41,607 nt of DNA from Mesotaenium endlicherianum (Eukaryota; Streptophyta; Zygnematophyceae; Zygnematales; Mesotaeniaceae): the NCBI GenBank assembly GCA_009602735.1, contig WELA01012816.1:5888-47494 (forward strand), given 5' to 3'. Made by a program: the position numbers and the translations under genes. Of this stretch, positions 29,127-40,848 are shown one piece after another (within the stretch, counting starts at the first letter, position 1; each line of letters opens with the position of its first letter). A model generated the notes under the pieces. That model was not told the origin of the DNA, searched no databases, and saw only the letters and a list, made by a program, of their open reading frames with translations.

Positions 29127-30301
29127 CTATTCACCTCCCGAGTTAGCTTTGCTGTGTATGGTGGCAAACATCATAGCAAGTGCAGAGATGCTGCTACTGA
29201 TACTTGAAGATATTTCCTTAGCGCATGCAAGTTGAGTAGCCATGGCATCTTTTGCAAGCTCTCTCTGGAACTCCCAAGACTCCTTTGCTAACTCCCTATT
29301 ATATGCACTTGTGGCATCCACAAGTGTAGTGTCCCTACTTATTTCCCTCATGTTCTCTACTTGCATCTTGGTAGCTTCCATCAGGTCACCGCCAAGCGAA
29401 GGTGGAGTACGTGCTTGGCCACGCGGGCGCTTGCGCTTCTTTATACTTGCAGCATCCTGCTTCAACAACACATACAAGGACATGAGTATAGTAGCTTGCA
29501 TACTAGCGGTGCACTATTGCACCCATTTTGATAAATGAAACGCGAAAACACTAAAGTGAAGCAAGGTAATCTGCTGTGTTGCGACCATCACCTTTGCACA
29601 ACTCATCTCTTCTTCCAAACTTGTCTGTAGGTCGTCTTGGGGCATGGTGTCATCGTCATCTTCAAGCTCCTGCTCAGCCTGTATGTGACATATGAAGTAA
29701 GAGAACGTGGTTTGTAGGTAAGGTTGCTAAGTTGGTTGCATGTGAGCATATGCAGACACTATTGCTGCACAAATTGATAAAGATGGAGGAGGGAACTTAC
29801 CAATTGCACAAGCCAGACCGAAAGGGTTGTTGTGCCATCTCTTGCGATTTCAATATACCTTGATCGGTCTGTTGCATTTGCCAAGTACAAGAGGTTGGAT
29901 TGCACCACCAAGCTCCACAATCCAGGATCTGTATCCATCTTCACTGAGAACCTGTACGCACCTAAACTACTGTCACCATCCTCGTGGCCTTCTAGAATGG
30001 TGGCCTCAGTGTCAATGGTGGCTTCCCCGTGCCTTTCAGCCATCAACATCAACTCCTGCAAGAACAACAGGAATGTCGTGTCAAAGAGATGACCATGAAA
30101 AAAATAACCATAAATATCAAACGCAAGAATGTGAGACGCATAAATGCAATTTAGAAGTATATGACTTACGTTCCTTGTGGCAGCGCTAAGTACATCGGGT
30201 TCAAGGGCATCATCATAAGCTGTGAACCTCAGAATGAAAGGCCACCTTGCAGTGGCGTCCACCATATACTGGCCGACTATGGCGATGCTCGTCGCGTGAC
30301 C
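29127..30301 (-). CDS. Second Harbinger-type gene, four exons (probable SANT/Myb-like partner, N-terminus missing)
   Basis: Exons in transcript order: ~30301-30170, 30055-29801, 29678-29592, 29456-29127. Introns of 114, 122 and 135 bp all have GT-AG ends (donors C/GTAAGT, G/GTAAGT, G/GTGATG) and all are phase 0. Joined protein: MVDATARWPFILRF ... LSAATRN, then an AERHGEATIDTE-containing exon, a short acidic exon, and a C-terminal exon with a basic KKRKRPRGQ NLS-like motif and a helical Ala/Glu/Lys-rich end. Harbinger elements usually carry a SANT/Myb/trihelix DNA-binding partner that imports the transposase. The gene's position, convergence and helical C terminus fit that, but the Myb domain itself is not visible. 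The right side runs into minisatellite, so the N-terminal exon may be lost. The first exon's acceptor is tentative. Confidence 0.65.
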
Positions 30302-30394
30302 CTATTGGACTCTTGACGGCACGCAAGAGGAGCTGGCAAAATGGGTCGCTCGGGCAGCCTGCATGCAAACCAAAATTAAAGGGCATGAGTCGCT

Positions 30395-31036
30395 ATATGC
30401 CCGCCCCAACGGAAACATGCAAGCACCCCGCCGTGACAGAAACAAGCAATGTGACAGAAACAAGCAAGGGGCAGCTGTTGGCCTGCTACGGCCAGCCCGC
30501 CCCAACGGAAACGAGCAAGGGGCCGGCTGCTGGCCGCCCCAACATGTGCATCTAGGGGCAGGCTGTTGGCAGCCCGCCCCGACGTGTGCAAGCTGGGGCA
30601 GGTTGCTGGCCTGCTGCTACTGCCAGCTCGCCCTGACGGAGCCAACCCACTCGATGGAAGCAAGCAAGGGACGGGCTGCTGGCCTACTACAGCCAGTCCT
30701 CCCCGACAGAAACATGCAACCAGCTCGCCCCGATGGAAACATGCAATCAGCCTGTTCCCATAGAAACAAGCAAGAGGTAGCTGCAGGCCTGCTGCAGCCA
30801 ACCCGCCCTAACGAAAACAAGCAAGGGGCCGACTGCTGGCCTGCTGCAGCCAGCCCACCCAACGGAAGCATGCAAGAAGCCCGCCCCGACGGAAACATGC
30901 AAGGAGCGGGCTGCTGGCCTGCTGCAGCCAGCCTGCCCCATCGGAAACAAGAAAGAGGCCAGCTACTGGCCGCCCCACATGTGCAACCAGGGGCTGGCTG
31001 CTGGCAGCGCGCCCCGACGTGTGCAAGCAAGGGCAG
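30395..31036 (-). repeat. GC-rich palindromic minisatellite, right array (inverted)
   Basis: The same unit as 24880-27180 but in reverse complement (GGCCTGCTGCAGCCAGCC, then CCGACGGAAACATGCAAG). The Harbinger-type genes are thus flanked by inverted arrays. The array is cut at 31037 by the LTR of elements A/B. Confidence 0.85.
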
Positions 31037-31779
31037 TGAAAGGGGCAGAGTGCCCTAGTGGAAGCGTAGTGACTCACGAGGAACAAAGCTAGTTGCAATC
31101 ATACTCAAGAGTGCAGCGGCATATTGCTAAGAAAGCTTAGGAAAATTACTTGACATTTTGAGTGGCAAGAAACTGCTCACAAATGATGTAGGATGAAAGG
31201 CCTTGTCATTACAAACCCGTAGGAATTTACAGAAGTGAAAACTGATAAGAAACGAAGAAGTTATGCCTATCTATAATTTGCTGCCTAAATGCTCCTCTCT
31301 AGGAGGAAGTTACGGATTTTCCTAAGTGTTCGTCAAATCGTCCCTTCCAGAATATTCGTGAGTGAGCCAGATCAGTCTAATCTGACGTGTCGGGCCGAAT
31401 TGACGTCCACAGACATGCATGACATTACTAGAATATTCTATCTTAGACGCGCTAGGCTAAACCGAAACTTCTAGGTAAATCGACCTAGTCGGCACTCCGC
31501 GTCAGCCGAACTTACGTGAAGGTTCGAGTTCATTTTAACGGGCCAGATCGCTCGACGCTGTCGGTCAATCCGACGGTCGCGCTTACCGCGAATTAAGGAC
31601 AGTCGTCAACCGACCTCAAAACTAATTAAACTTCAGAAATCCGTAACTCTCTCAATACTTGACCAAATTTGATGAACTTTATATCAAAATGACCACAAAA
31701 ATACACTCTACATGAATAAACAATCAAAACATAATTTTATGAAACTCAAAAATGCACATTATAAACCTATGACCTTACA
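31037..31779 (-). repeat. 3' LTR of element A (743 bp)
   Basis: On the minus strand it begins TGTAAGG and ends CCTTTCA. Roughly 5% different by eye from the central LTR over the first 400 bp compared. It is inserted in the minisatellite array. Confidence 0.92.
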
Positions 31780-34700
31780 TCATCCCCCTCCTCAAGATGC
31801 GACGTCCTCGACGCATCTGTAGATAACGCCTCAACTTACTCTCACAATGAGTCAAGTTGGCCTCTGGCTCCCAAGTGTTGTCGTCCGCAGGGTAGCCTTT
31901 CCACTTGACCAGATACTCTTGGACAAATCGTTGACCTCGCTTGACTCGTCGATCGCCGACAATCGCCTCCACTTCATACTCCAATACATCATCGATCTCG
32001 ACCGGTGGTGGCGGTGTAGGTAGGCGTCCTGGATGTCCTTCATTCGGGTCAACGTATGGCCGCAGAAAACTGACATGGAACACGTCATGGATACGCCAGC
32101 CTGAAGGAAGTTCCAACTTGTAGGCCACTGGATTCACCCGCTTGAGCACTACAAAGGGACTTGTAAACCGTGCCCGCAGTTTCCTCTTGCCTGTGAAAGG
32201 TAGGTTCTCTGTGGACAAGAGTACTTTGTCGCCCACATGGAATGTCACTTCCCTCCTGTGCTTGTTAGCATGCTTGACCTGCTCTTCCTGTGCCTTCCGA
32301 ATACACGTCTTCGCCATATCCCAAGTCTTGGCCATCTGCTCCATAAAAGCTTGTGTAGTAGGAACCTGAGTCTCCTTGGCCTTCTCCAACAAGATGTTCC
32401 CTGGATGATATACTTCTCTCCCATAAACCATAGCGAATGGTGACTGCTTGGTCGATCCCTGCATGCTGTTGTTGTAGGCAAACTCCAACCCTGGTAGCTT
32501 CTTGTCCCACTCTGAAGGGTCTTCCATAGTGAAACTCCTGAGCACCTCTTGCAGAGTTCTGTTGAGCCTCTCACTCTGCCCATCTGTCTGAGGGTGATAG
32601 GAAGTGCTCATACTCAGCTTGGTCCCCATCAAAGTAAACAATGACCGCCAAAAGTTGCTAGTAAACCTTGGATCTCGATCTGAAACAATCACCTTCGGCA
32701 ACCCATGTAGCCTGAAAATATGATCAAAGAATAGCCGTGCCACATCTGCTGCCGTACAAGTCTCCTTCATGGGAATGAAGTGAGCCATCTTGCTGACTCT
32801 ATCAGATACAACCCAAACTGCATCGTGCCCTTGACCACTCACTGGTAAAGACGTGATGAAGTCCATAGCAATCTGCTCCCAAGGATACTCTGGAATAGGC
32901 AGGGGCTGCAATGTACCTCCCTTCTTTTGGTTTGGTGTCTTGTTCCGCTGGCACGCATCGCAACTCCTGATCCACTCCTCGATGTCCTTGTCCATATTTC
33001 TCCAATAGTACTCCCGCTTCAGCACGCTTGCCGTCTTCTTGCTTCCAAAGTGTCCAGCATATAAGCAGTCATGATGCTCCGCAAGTAGTAAGTCTCGTAG
33101 CTCCTTGATGTCAGGTACCACCACTGTCTTGGAATCATCAAAATACCATATGCCGTCTTTCTTCTGCATACTCGAGTTGGACTCAGCTGCTCCACCATCA
33201 GCGAACTCTGGGTCCTCCTCATAATCTCTCTGAAGCTTCTTCTTGAAGTCCATATTCTCCTTAATGACTGAAACAGCTGCAAGGTCACACCTCCTGGATA
33301 GAGCGTCTGCAGGGTTGATCTTCCCAGGTAAGTACTCAATCTTGTGGTCGAACTGTTGCAGAAACTCCATCCACCTTGCTTGTCTTGGTGTCAACGTTGG
33401 CTGCGTCATAAACTTCTCCAAGCTCTTGTGGTCGGTCTTGATGAACACCTTCCGGCCGTCCACATAACATCGCCAAATCCTCAAAGCCTGGATAATAGCC
33501 AACATCTCTCGCTCGTGTGCTGCATAGTTCTGCTCCGCAGGACTCAACTTCCTGCTCTCATATGCCACAGGCTGCAATCCTTTGCCCTGGTCCTGGAGAA
33601 GAATGGCTCCCACTGCAAAGTTTGATGCGTCCGTGATGATGGTGAAAGGAAGCTCTGGACTGGCAATTGCCAACACAGGTGCCTGTGTCAACAGCTCCTT
33701 AATCTTCTCAAAGGCTTGCTGCTCCTTGTCACCCCATAGCCACTTCTCCTGCTTCTTCAACATGTCCGTGAGCGGTGCACACACCTTGGCAAATCCTTCA
33801 ATGAAACGTCGATAATAATTCGCCATGCCGAGGAAACTCCTGAGTTGATGAATATCAGCAGGTACCGGCCAATCTCTGACTGCTTGCACCTTCTTCTGCT
33901 CCACCTTGACTCCTTCAGCTCCCACTATGTGTCCAAGAAACTCGACCTCCTTGAGACAGAAGTCGCACTTGCTCATCTTCCCATACAGCTTTTGATCTCT
34001 CAAGACCTCCAACACCTTCCTCAGATGCTCCACATGCTCTTCCAAGGTCTTCGAATAGATCAGGATGTCGTCCAAAAATACCACCACAAACTGGTCCAAG
34101 TAGGGTCTGAAGATACTATTCATGAGTCCCATGAATGTAGCAGGTGCATTAGTCAATCCAAAAGGCATGACTGTGAACTCGAACAAACCATAGCGAGTTC
34201 TGAAAGCAGTCTTCTGAACGTCTCCTTCCGCAATCCGTACCTGGTGATAGCCACTCCTCAAATCGATCTTCGAGAAATACTTCGCCCCGACAAGCCTGTC
34301 AATCAACTCGTCCACTCGTGGAAGTGGGTACCTGTTCTTGATGGTGACCTTGTTGAGTGCCCGGTAGTCGACACACATCCTCATAGTCCCATCCTTCTTC
34401 TTCACAAATAAGACTGGCGCTGCAAATGGAGACTCGCTGGGTCGGATGAATCCCTTCTCCAATAACTCTGTCAGCTGCTTCTTTAACTCATCCAACTCCG
34501 CAAACGATTGTCGATAGGCGGGTCTCACTGGTGGCTTGCTCCCTGGTTCCAACTCAATCTTGTGCTCCATAGCTCTCTGTGGAGGTAATCCTGCAGGTAG
34601 CTCCTCAGGAAATACGCACTTGAACTCCTCCAACAGCGCCTTAATTTGGGCAGGCATCTCAGCAGGCTTCTTCTCTTGAGCAGTTGGGCTCTGCTCCTTC

Positions 34701-35449
34701 TGAGCAAGGGGATCAGACACCACTACTTGCTCCTCCGGCGATGTACATTCGCCCAGGCTGTTAGGATTCACGCTTGCTCCATCTGATGACCTGGCCAGGG
34801 CCACCGAAACAAGGTACATCTCCTTCACCTGATTCGCCCTGCATAGCTTCTTAACTTGCAGGCTCGACAGAAGACAGTTACTTGTGGTCGTATCTACCTC
34901 CACCTGTTTCGCTGTCTCCATTCGACCATCACGCCCTTGGACTTTCACTTGTCCTGTGCTCCAGTGCACTTGAGGGTTGGCTTTCCTCAGCCATGGTCGG
35001 CCCAATATCACCTCATGGTGACCCAACTCTGCCTGCTCCATAACTTCCTTACTCCGGTGCCCCGCTACTTCCACGTGAATAGCTTCCGTAGGTGCACCAC
35101 ACTTGAGTCTCTGCCCATTCGCCAAAATTGCCTCCTTAGGCTCATAATGCTTCTGCACAGGGACTCGCCACTCTTTCACCAGCTTCTTGTGCACAAAGTT
35201 TGCACTTGCGCCACTGTCGACCATACACTTCGCATTGTTGCCGTCGACCACTCCTTCCACGATGATAGGCTTGTCAACGTCTCGTCCTTTGCTTCTCGGC
35301 AGGCTCCTGGGGATAACCTCCTTGTGAGTTCTCGTCTTCACGCCAGTAGACACCCCAGAACGACTTACTGGCGTCCTCCTTTTTCCTGCTGTTGAGGTTG
35401 CTTCGCCTTCACATGACAGTCTCGAGCCAGATGTCCAAGCTTGCCGCAA
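31775..35449 (-). CDS. pol: Pol of element A: protease, RT, RNase H, integrase, chromodomain
   Basis: 1224 codons from the first Met; the real entry is probably by -1 shift inside the overlap with gag (35365-35449), where gag reads GAA AAA GG. Retropepsin Asp 78 in [37 protein letters not shown]. RNase [32 protein letters not shown]. Integrase: zinc module (HHDCLYAGH ... CDACQRN), Asp in AMDFITSLP, Asp in VSDRDPRF, Glu in [14 protein letters not shown]-like module and a chromodomain ([27 protein letters not shown]) close the protein. The last residues come from the polypurine tract and the stop TAA lies inside the LTR, in its terminal TGTAA. The intact frame suggests recent activity. Confidence 0.95.
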   Translation of the reverse strand: MRQAWTSGSRLSCEGEATSTAGKRRTPVSRSGVSTGVKTRTHKEVIPRSLPRSKGRDVDKPIIVEGVVDGNNAKCMVDSGASANFVHKKLVKEWRVPVQKHYEPKEAILANGQRLKCGAPTEAIHVEVAGHRSKEVMEQAELGHHEVILGRPWLRKANPQVHWSTGQVKVQGRDGRMETAKQVEVDTTTSNCLLSSLQVKKLCRANQVKEMYLVSVALARSSDGASVNPNSLGECTSPEEQVVVSDPLAQKEQSPTAQEKKPAEMPAQIKALLEEFKCVFPEELPAGLPPQRAMEHKIELEPGSKPPVRPAYRQSFAELDELKKQLTELLEKGFIRPSESPFAAPVLFVKKKDGTMRMCVDYRALNKVTIKNRYPLPRVDELIDRLVGAKYFSKIDLRSGYHQVRIAEGDVQKTAFRTRYGLFEFTVMPFGLTNAPATFMGLMNSIFRPYLDQFVVVFLDDILIYSKTLEEHVEHLRKVLEVLRDQKLYGKMSKCDFCLKEVEFLGHIVGAEGVKVEQKKVQAVRDWPVPADIHQLRSFLGMANYYRRFIEGFAKVCAPLTDMLKKQEKWLWGDKEQQAFEKIKELLTQAPVLAIASPELPFTIITDASNFAVGAILLQDQGKGLQPVAYESRKLSPAEQNYAAHEREMLAIIQALRIWRCYVDGRKVFIKTDHKSLEKFMTQPTLTPRQARWMEFLQQFDHKIEYLPGKINPADALSRRCDLAAVSVIKENMDFKKKLQRDYEEDPEFADGGAAESNSSMQKKDGIWYFDDSKTVVVPDIKELRDLLLAEHHDCLYAGHFGSKKTASVLKREYYWRNMDKDIEEWIRSCDACQRNKTPNQKKGGTLQPLPIPEYPWEQIAMDFITSLPVSGQGHDAVWVVSDRVSKMAHFIPMKETCTAADVARLFFDHIFRLHGLPKVIVSDRDPRFTSNFWRSLFTLMGTKLSMSTSYHPQTDGQSERLNRTLQEVLRSFTMEDPSEWDKKLPGLEFAYNNSMQGSTKQSPFAMVYGREVYHPGNILLEKAKETQVPTTQAFMEQMAKTWDMAKTCIRKAQEEQVKHANKHRREVTFHVGDKVLLSTENLPFTGKRKLRARFTSPFVVLKRVNPVAYKLELPSGWRIHDVFHVSFLRPYVDPNEGHPGRLPTPPPPVEIDDVLEYEVEAIVGDRRVKRGQRFVQEYLVKWKGYPADDNTWEPEANLTHCESKLRRYLQMRRGRRILRRGMM

Positions 35450-36396
35450 CTATAGCACGGTCCTCTCGGCTTGAAATTCTGCTGCCTGCGCTGGTACTGC
35501 ACAAGTCCCAACTCCATGGGTACTGGACCTTGAACACTCGTGCTTGGCGCTTGAGATCCAAAGTGTCGATATCCTCCAAAGTTGTGGCTGCCCCACTGCC
35601 TCTGACTATACTCCACAGCGTCGACCCTTGTTGCCAATGCCATCATTTCTCCAAGACTGGTAGGGTCCTTGAGCGCCACTTCCTTGGCCACAGTTGGCTT
35701 GAGTCCCCTCTTGAACTTGTCCATCATCTCCGACTCGTGCATGGATGGACATTGAAGCACCAGCTCGTTGAAGCGCGATACATACTCTTGAACGCTTCCT
35801 CGTTGACGAAGGCGCACCAATAGATCTCGAGCGGTAGCCTCGGGTGCAATAGGTTGAAATTGCCTCTTCAAGCCTTCAAATAGCTGATCAACAGTAGCAG
35901 GAACTCCAGACAGCTGCTCTTCTCGTTCATACCAAGCTCCAGCACTCTTCTGCAGCAAAGTTATGACAAAGGCGACTTGCCTGTCGGGCGTGAGCGCAGA
36001 ATACTCCATAAACTTCTTCACTCCAAAAATCCATTGATGAACAGGCGGCGATCCACGCTCTCCAGTATAAACTTCAGGCTTAGGCGCACGCACTCCTGAT
36101 GCGGGTGGAATAACTGGTTGCACCACTGGGTTAACATGAATCGGTGGTACAACAGGTGCAGGTGCCGAACTCGTCGAAGCGGCGTTCCCCATAACAACTC
36201 GCACCATTCTCTCCACCTCCGCGCGCATATTTTGTTGAAACTGGGTGTAGACTTCTCCTCCAATTGCATTTGCCATTTGCCTTAGCATCGCCTGCATCTC
36301 TTGTTGCTCTCTGGTCATTGTTGGTGCTGCCTGCTGCCCCGCGCGCTCAACATGCTCGACATGTTCGCCTCCTCCAGCTGCCGGCTGCGACTCCAT
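35365..36396 (-). CDS. gag: Gag of element A
   Basis: 343 residues, starting 37 nt inside the 5' LTR, which is a very short leader. The N terminus is rich in Gln, Glu and Ala. The retrotrans_gag-type capsid domain ([16 protein letters not shown] ... FKRGLKP) is at about 120-240. One CCHC knuckle ([14 protein letters not shown]) is near residue 320. It overlaps pol by at least 85 nt, with pol in the -1 frame. A run GGAAAAAGG in the overlap, kept in B, is a candidate shift site but not a canonical heptamer. Confidence 0.93.
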   Translation of the reverse strand: MESQPAAGGGEHVEHVERAGQQAAPTMTREQQEMQAMLRQMANAIGGEVYTQFQQNMRAEVERMVRVVMGNAASTSSAPAPVVPPIHVNPVVQPVIPPASGVRAPKPEVYTGERGSPPVHQWIFGVKKFMEYSALTPDRQVAFVITLLQKSAGAWYEREEQLSGVPATVDQLFEGLKRQFQPIAPEATARDLLVRLRQRGSVQEYVSRFNELVLQCPSMHESEMMDKFKRGLKPTVAKEVALKDPTSLGEMMALATRVDAVEYSQRQWGSHNFGGYRHFGSQAPSTSVQGPVPMELGLVQYQRRQQNFKPRGPCYSCGKLGHLARDCHVKAKQPQQQEKGGRQ

Positions 36397-36417
36397 AATA
36401 TAATATGCAAACTAGCC

Positions 36418-36431
36418 CTGCTCCGATACCA
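36418..36431 (-). other. Primer binding site of element A
   Basis: TGGTATCGGAGCAG, two bases inside the LTR and identical to that of element 2, a different family. Confidence 0.78.
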
Positions 36432-36433
36432 GA

Positions 36434-37177
36434 TGAAAGGGGCAGAGTGCCCTAGTGGAAGCGTAGTGACTCACGAGGAAAGGAACTAGTTGCCATCATA
36501 CTAGAGAGTGCAGCGGCATATCACTAACAAAGCTTAGGAAAATTACTCAACATTTTGAGTAGCAAGAAACTGCTCACAAATGATGTAGGATGAAAGGCCT
36601 TGTCATTACAAACCCGTAGAAATTTACAGAAGTGAAAACTGATAAGAAACAAAGAAGTTATGCCTATTTATAATTTTCTGCCTAAGTGCTCCTCCCTAGG
36701 AGGAAGCTACGGATTTTCCTAAGTGTTCGTCAAATCGTCCCTTCCAGAATATTCGTGAGTAAGCCAGATCAGTCTAATCTGACGTGTCGGGCCGAATTGA
36801 CGTCCACATACATGCATCGACATTACTAGAATATTCTATCTTAGACGCGCTAGGCTAAACCGAAACTTCTAGGTAAATCGACCTAGTCGGCACTCCGCGT
36901 CAGCCGAACTTACGTGAAGGTTCGAGTTCATTCTAACGGGCCAGATCGCTCGACGCTGTCGGTCAATCCGACGGTCGCGCTCACCGCGAATTAAGGACAG
37001 TCGTCAACCGACCTCAAAACTAATTAAACTTCGGAAATCCATAACTCTCTCAATACTTGACCAAATTCGATGAACTTTATATCAAAATGACCACAAAAAT
37101 GCACTCTACACTACTATACAATCAAAACATACTTTCATGATACTCAAAAATGCACTTCATAAACCTATGACCTTACA
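36434..37177 (-). repeat. Central LTR shared by elements A and B (744 bp)
   Basis: It serves as the 5' LTR of A (PBS and gag of A follow on the minus strand) and the 3' LTR of B (polypurine tract and pol end of B precede it). One LTR between two internal regions is the signature of unequal LTR recombination. Confidence 0.93.
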
Positions 37178-40100
37178 TCATCCCCCTTCTCAAGATGCGA
37201 CGTCCTCGACGCATTCTGCAGATAACGTCTCAACTTACTCTTACAATGAGTCAAGTTGGCCTCTGGCTCCCAAGTGTTGTCGTCCGCATGGTAGCCTTTC
37301 CACTTGACCAGATACTCTTGGACAACTCGTTGACCTCGCTTGACTCGTCGATCGCCGACAATCGCCTCCACTTCATACTCCAATACATCATCGATCTCGA
37401 CCGGTGGTGGCGGTGTAGGTAGTCGTCCTGGATGTCCTTCATTCGGGTCAACGTATGGCCGTAGACAACTGACATGGAACACATCATGGATACGCCATCC
37501 TGGAGGAAGTTCCAACTTGTAGGTCACTAGATTCACCTGCTTGAGCACTTCAAAGGGACCTGTAAACCGTGCCCGCAGTTTCCTCTTGCCTGTGAAAGGT
37601 AGGTTCTCTGTGGACAAGAGTACTTTGTCGCCCACTTGGAATGTCACTTCCCTCCTGTGCTTGTTAGCATGCTTGACCTGCTCTTGTTGTGCCTTCCGAA
37701 TACACGTCTTCGCCATATCCCAAGTCTTGGCCATCTGCTCCATAAAAGCTTGTGTAGTAGGAACCTGAGTCTCCTTGGCCTTCTCCAACAAGATGTTCCC
37801 TGGATGATATACTTCTCTCCCATAAACCATAGCGAATGGTGACTGCTTGGTCGATCCCTGCATGCTGTTGTTGTAGGCAAACTCCAACCCTGGTAGCTTC
37901 TTGTCCCACTCTGAAGGGTCTTCCATAGTGAAACTCCTGAGCACCTCTTGCAGAGTTCTGTTGAGCCTCTCACTCTGCCCATCTGTCTGAGGGTGATAGG
38001 AAGTGCTCATACTCAGCTTGGTCCCCATCAAAGTAAACAATGACCGCCAAAAGTTGCTAGTAAACCTTGGATCTCGATCTGAAACAATCACCTTCGGCAA
38101 CCCATGTAGCCTAAAAATATGATCAAAGAATAGCCGTGCCACATCTGCTGCCGTAGAAGTCTCCTTCATGGGAATGAAGTGAGCCATCTTGCTGAGTCTG
38201 TCAGACACTACCCATACTGCATCGTGCCCTTGACCACTGACTGGTAACGATGTGATGAAGTCCATAGCAATCTGCTCCCAAGGATACTCTGGAATAGGCA
38301 GGGGTCGCAATGTACCTCCCTTCTTTTGATTTGGTGTCTTGTTTCTCTGGCACGCATCGCAACTCCTGATCCACTCCTCGATGTCCTTGTCCATATTTCT
38401 CCAGTAATATTCCCGCTTCAGCACGCTTGCCGTCTTCTCGCTTCCAAAGTGTCCAGCATATAAGCAGTCATGATGCTCCGTAAGTAGTAAGTCTCGTAGC
38501 TCCTTGATGTCAGGTACCACCACTCTCTTGGAATCACCATAATACCATATGCCGTCCTTCTTCTGCATACTCGAGTTGGACTCAGCTGCTCCACCATCAG
38601 CAAACTCTGGGTCCTCCTCATAACCTCTCTGAAGCTTCTCCTTGAAGTCCATATTCTCCTTGATGACTGAGACAGCTGCAAGGTCACACCTCCTGGATAA
38701 AGCGTCTGCAGGGTTGATCTTCCCAGGTAAGTACTCAATCTTGTGGTCGAACTGTTGCAGAAACTCCATCCACCTTGCCTGTCTTGGTGTCAACGTTGGC
38801 TGCGTCATAAACTTCTCCAAGCTCTTGTGGTCGGTCTTGATGAACACCTTCCGGCCGTCCACATAACATCGCCAAATCCTCAAAGCCTGGATAATAGCCA
38901 ACATCTCTCGCTCGTGTGCTGCATAGTTCTGCTCCGCAGGACTCAACTTCCTGCTCTCATATGCCACAGGCTGCAATCCTTTGCCCTGGTCCTGGAGAAG
39001 AATGGCTCCCACTGCAAAGTTTGATGCGTCCGTGATGATGGTGAAAGGAAGCTCTGGACTGGCAATTGCCAACACAGGTGCCTGTGTTAACAGCTCCTTA
39101 ATCTTCTCAAATGCTTGCTGCTCCTTGTCACCCCATAGCCACTTCTCCTGCTTCTTCAACATGTCCGTGAGCGGTGCACACACCTTGGCAAATCCTTCAA
39201 TGAAACGTCGATAATAATTCGCCATGCCGAGGAAACTCCTAAGTTGATGAATATCAGCAGGTACCGGCCAATCTCTGACTGCTTGCACCTTCTTCTGCTC
39301 CACCTTGACTCCTTCAGCTCCCACTATGTGTCCAAGAAACTCGACCTCCTTGAGACAGAAGTCGCACTTGCTCATCTTCCCATACAGCTTTTGATCTCTC
39401 AAGACCTCCAACACCTTCCTCAGATGCTCCACATGCTCTTCCAAGGTCTTCGAATAGATCAGGATGTCGTCCAAAAATACCACCACAAACTGGTCCAAGT
39501 AGGGTCTGAAGATACTATTCATGAGTCCCATGAATGTAGCAGGTGCATTAGTCAATCCAAAAGGCATGACTGTGAACTCGAACAAACCATAGCGAGTTCT
39601 GAAAGCAGTCTTCTGAACGTCTCCTTCCGCAATCCGTACCTGGTGATAGCCACTCCTCAAATCGATCTTCGAGAAATACTTCGCCCCGACAAGCCTGTCA
39701 ATCAACTCGTCCACTCGTGGAAGTGGGTACCTGTTCTTGATGGTGACCTTGTTGAGTGCCCGGTAGTCGACACACATCCTCATAGTCCCATCCTTCTTCT
39801 TCACAAATAAGACTGGCGCTGCAAATGGAGACTCGCTGGGTCGGATGAATCCCTTCTCCAATAACTCTGTCAGCTGCTTCTTTAACTCATCCAACTCCGC
39901 AAACGATTGTCGATAGGCGGGTCTCACTGGTGGCTTGCTCCCTGGTTCCAACTCAATCTTGTGCTCCATAGCTCTCTGTGGAGGTAATCCTGCAGGTAGC
40001 TCCTCAGGAAATACGCACTTGAACTCCTCCAACAGCGCCTTAATTTGGGCAGGCATCTCAGCAGGCTTCTTCTCTTGAGCAGTTGGGCTCTGCTCCTTCT

Positions 40101-40848
40101 GAGCAAGGGGATCAGACACCACTACTTGCTCCTCCGGCGATGTACATTCGCCCAGGCTGTTAGGATTCACGCTTGCTCCATCTGATGACCTGGCCAGGGC
40201 CACCGAAACAAGGGACATCTCCTTCACCTGATTCGCCCTGCATAGCTTCTTAACTTGCAGGCTCGACAGACGACAGTTACTTGTGGTCGTATCTACCTCC
40301 ACCTGTTTCGCTGTCTCCATTCAACCATCACGCCCTTGGACTTTCACTTGTCCTGTGCTCCAGTGCACTTGAGGGTTGGCTTTCCTCAGCCATGGTCGGC
40401 CCAATATCACCTCATGGTGACCCAACTCTGCCTGCTCCATAACTTCCTTACTCCGGTGCCCCGCTACTTCCACGTGAATAGCTTCCGTAGGTGCACCACA
40501 CTTGAGTCTCTGCCCATTCGCCAAAATTGCCTCCTTAGGCTCATAATGCTTCTGCACAGGGACTCGCCACTCTTTCACCAGCTTCTTGTGCACAAAGTTT
40601 GCACTTGCGCCACTGTCGACCATACACTTCGCATTGTTGCCGTCGACCACTCCTTCCACGATGATAGGCTTGTCAACGTCTCGTCCTTTGCTTCTCGGCA
40701 GGCTCCTGGGGATAACCTCCTTGTGAGTTCTCGTCTTCACGCCAGTAGACACCCCAGAACGACTTACTGGCGTCCTCCTTTTTCCTGCTGTTGAGGTTGC
40801 TTCGCCTTCACATGACAGTCTCGAGCCAGATGTCCAAGCTTGCCGCAA
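37165..40848 (-). pseudogene. pol: Pol of element B, broken by CGA-to-TGA
   Basis: The same domains as pol of A in the same order: VDSGAS protease, [11 protein letters not shown], RNase H, DDE integrase, chromodomain. The frame is stopped by TGA at 40323-40321, where A has CGA ([11 protein letters not shown]), a C-to-T change at a CpG. After the chromodomain a one-base insertion relative to A changes the tail ([16 protein letters not shown]), and the stop again lies inside the LTR. The part after the nonsense codon (37165-40320) is open over 1051 codons but lacks protease. Confidence 0.93.

Larger units (their letters stand above)
31037..37177 (-). mobile_element. Element A: complete Ty3/gypsy chromovirus
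   Basis: Minus strand, 5' to 3': LTR (37177-36434), PBS, gag, pol, polypurine tract, LTR (31779-31037). Gag and pol are both uninterrupted. The flank outside the left LTR is GGCAG (31032-31036). The right LTR is shared with element B, so the expected second GGCAG should lie beyond B. Confidence 0.94.

Noticed and set aside
30363..31058. 231-residue ORF and antisense ORFs
   Set aside because: Inverted minisatellite array. No protein-like composition outside the repeat.
33845..34411. 188-residue ORF antisense to pol of element A (also 39244-39810 in B)
   Set aside because: A shadow of the conserved RT frame. Its conservation follows from pol.
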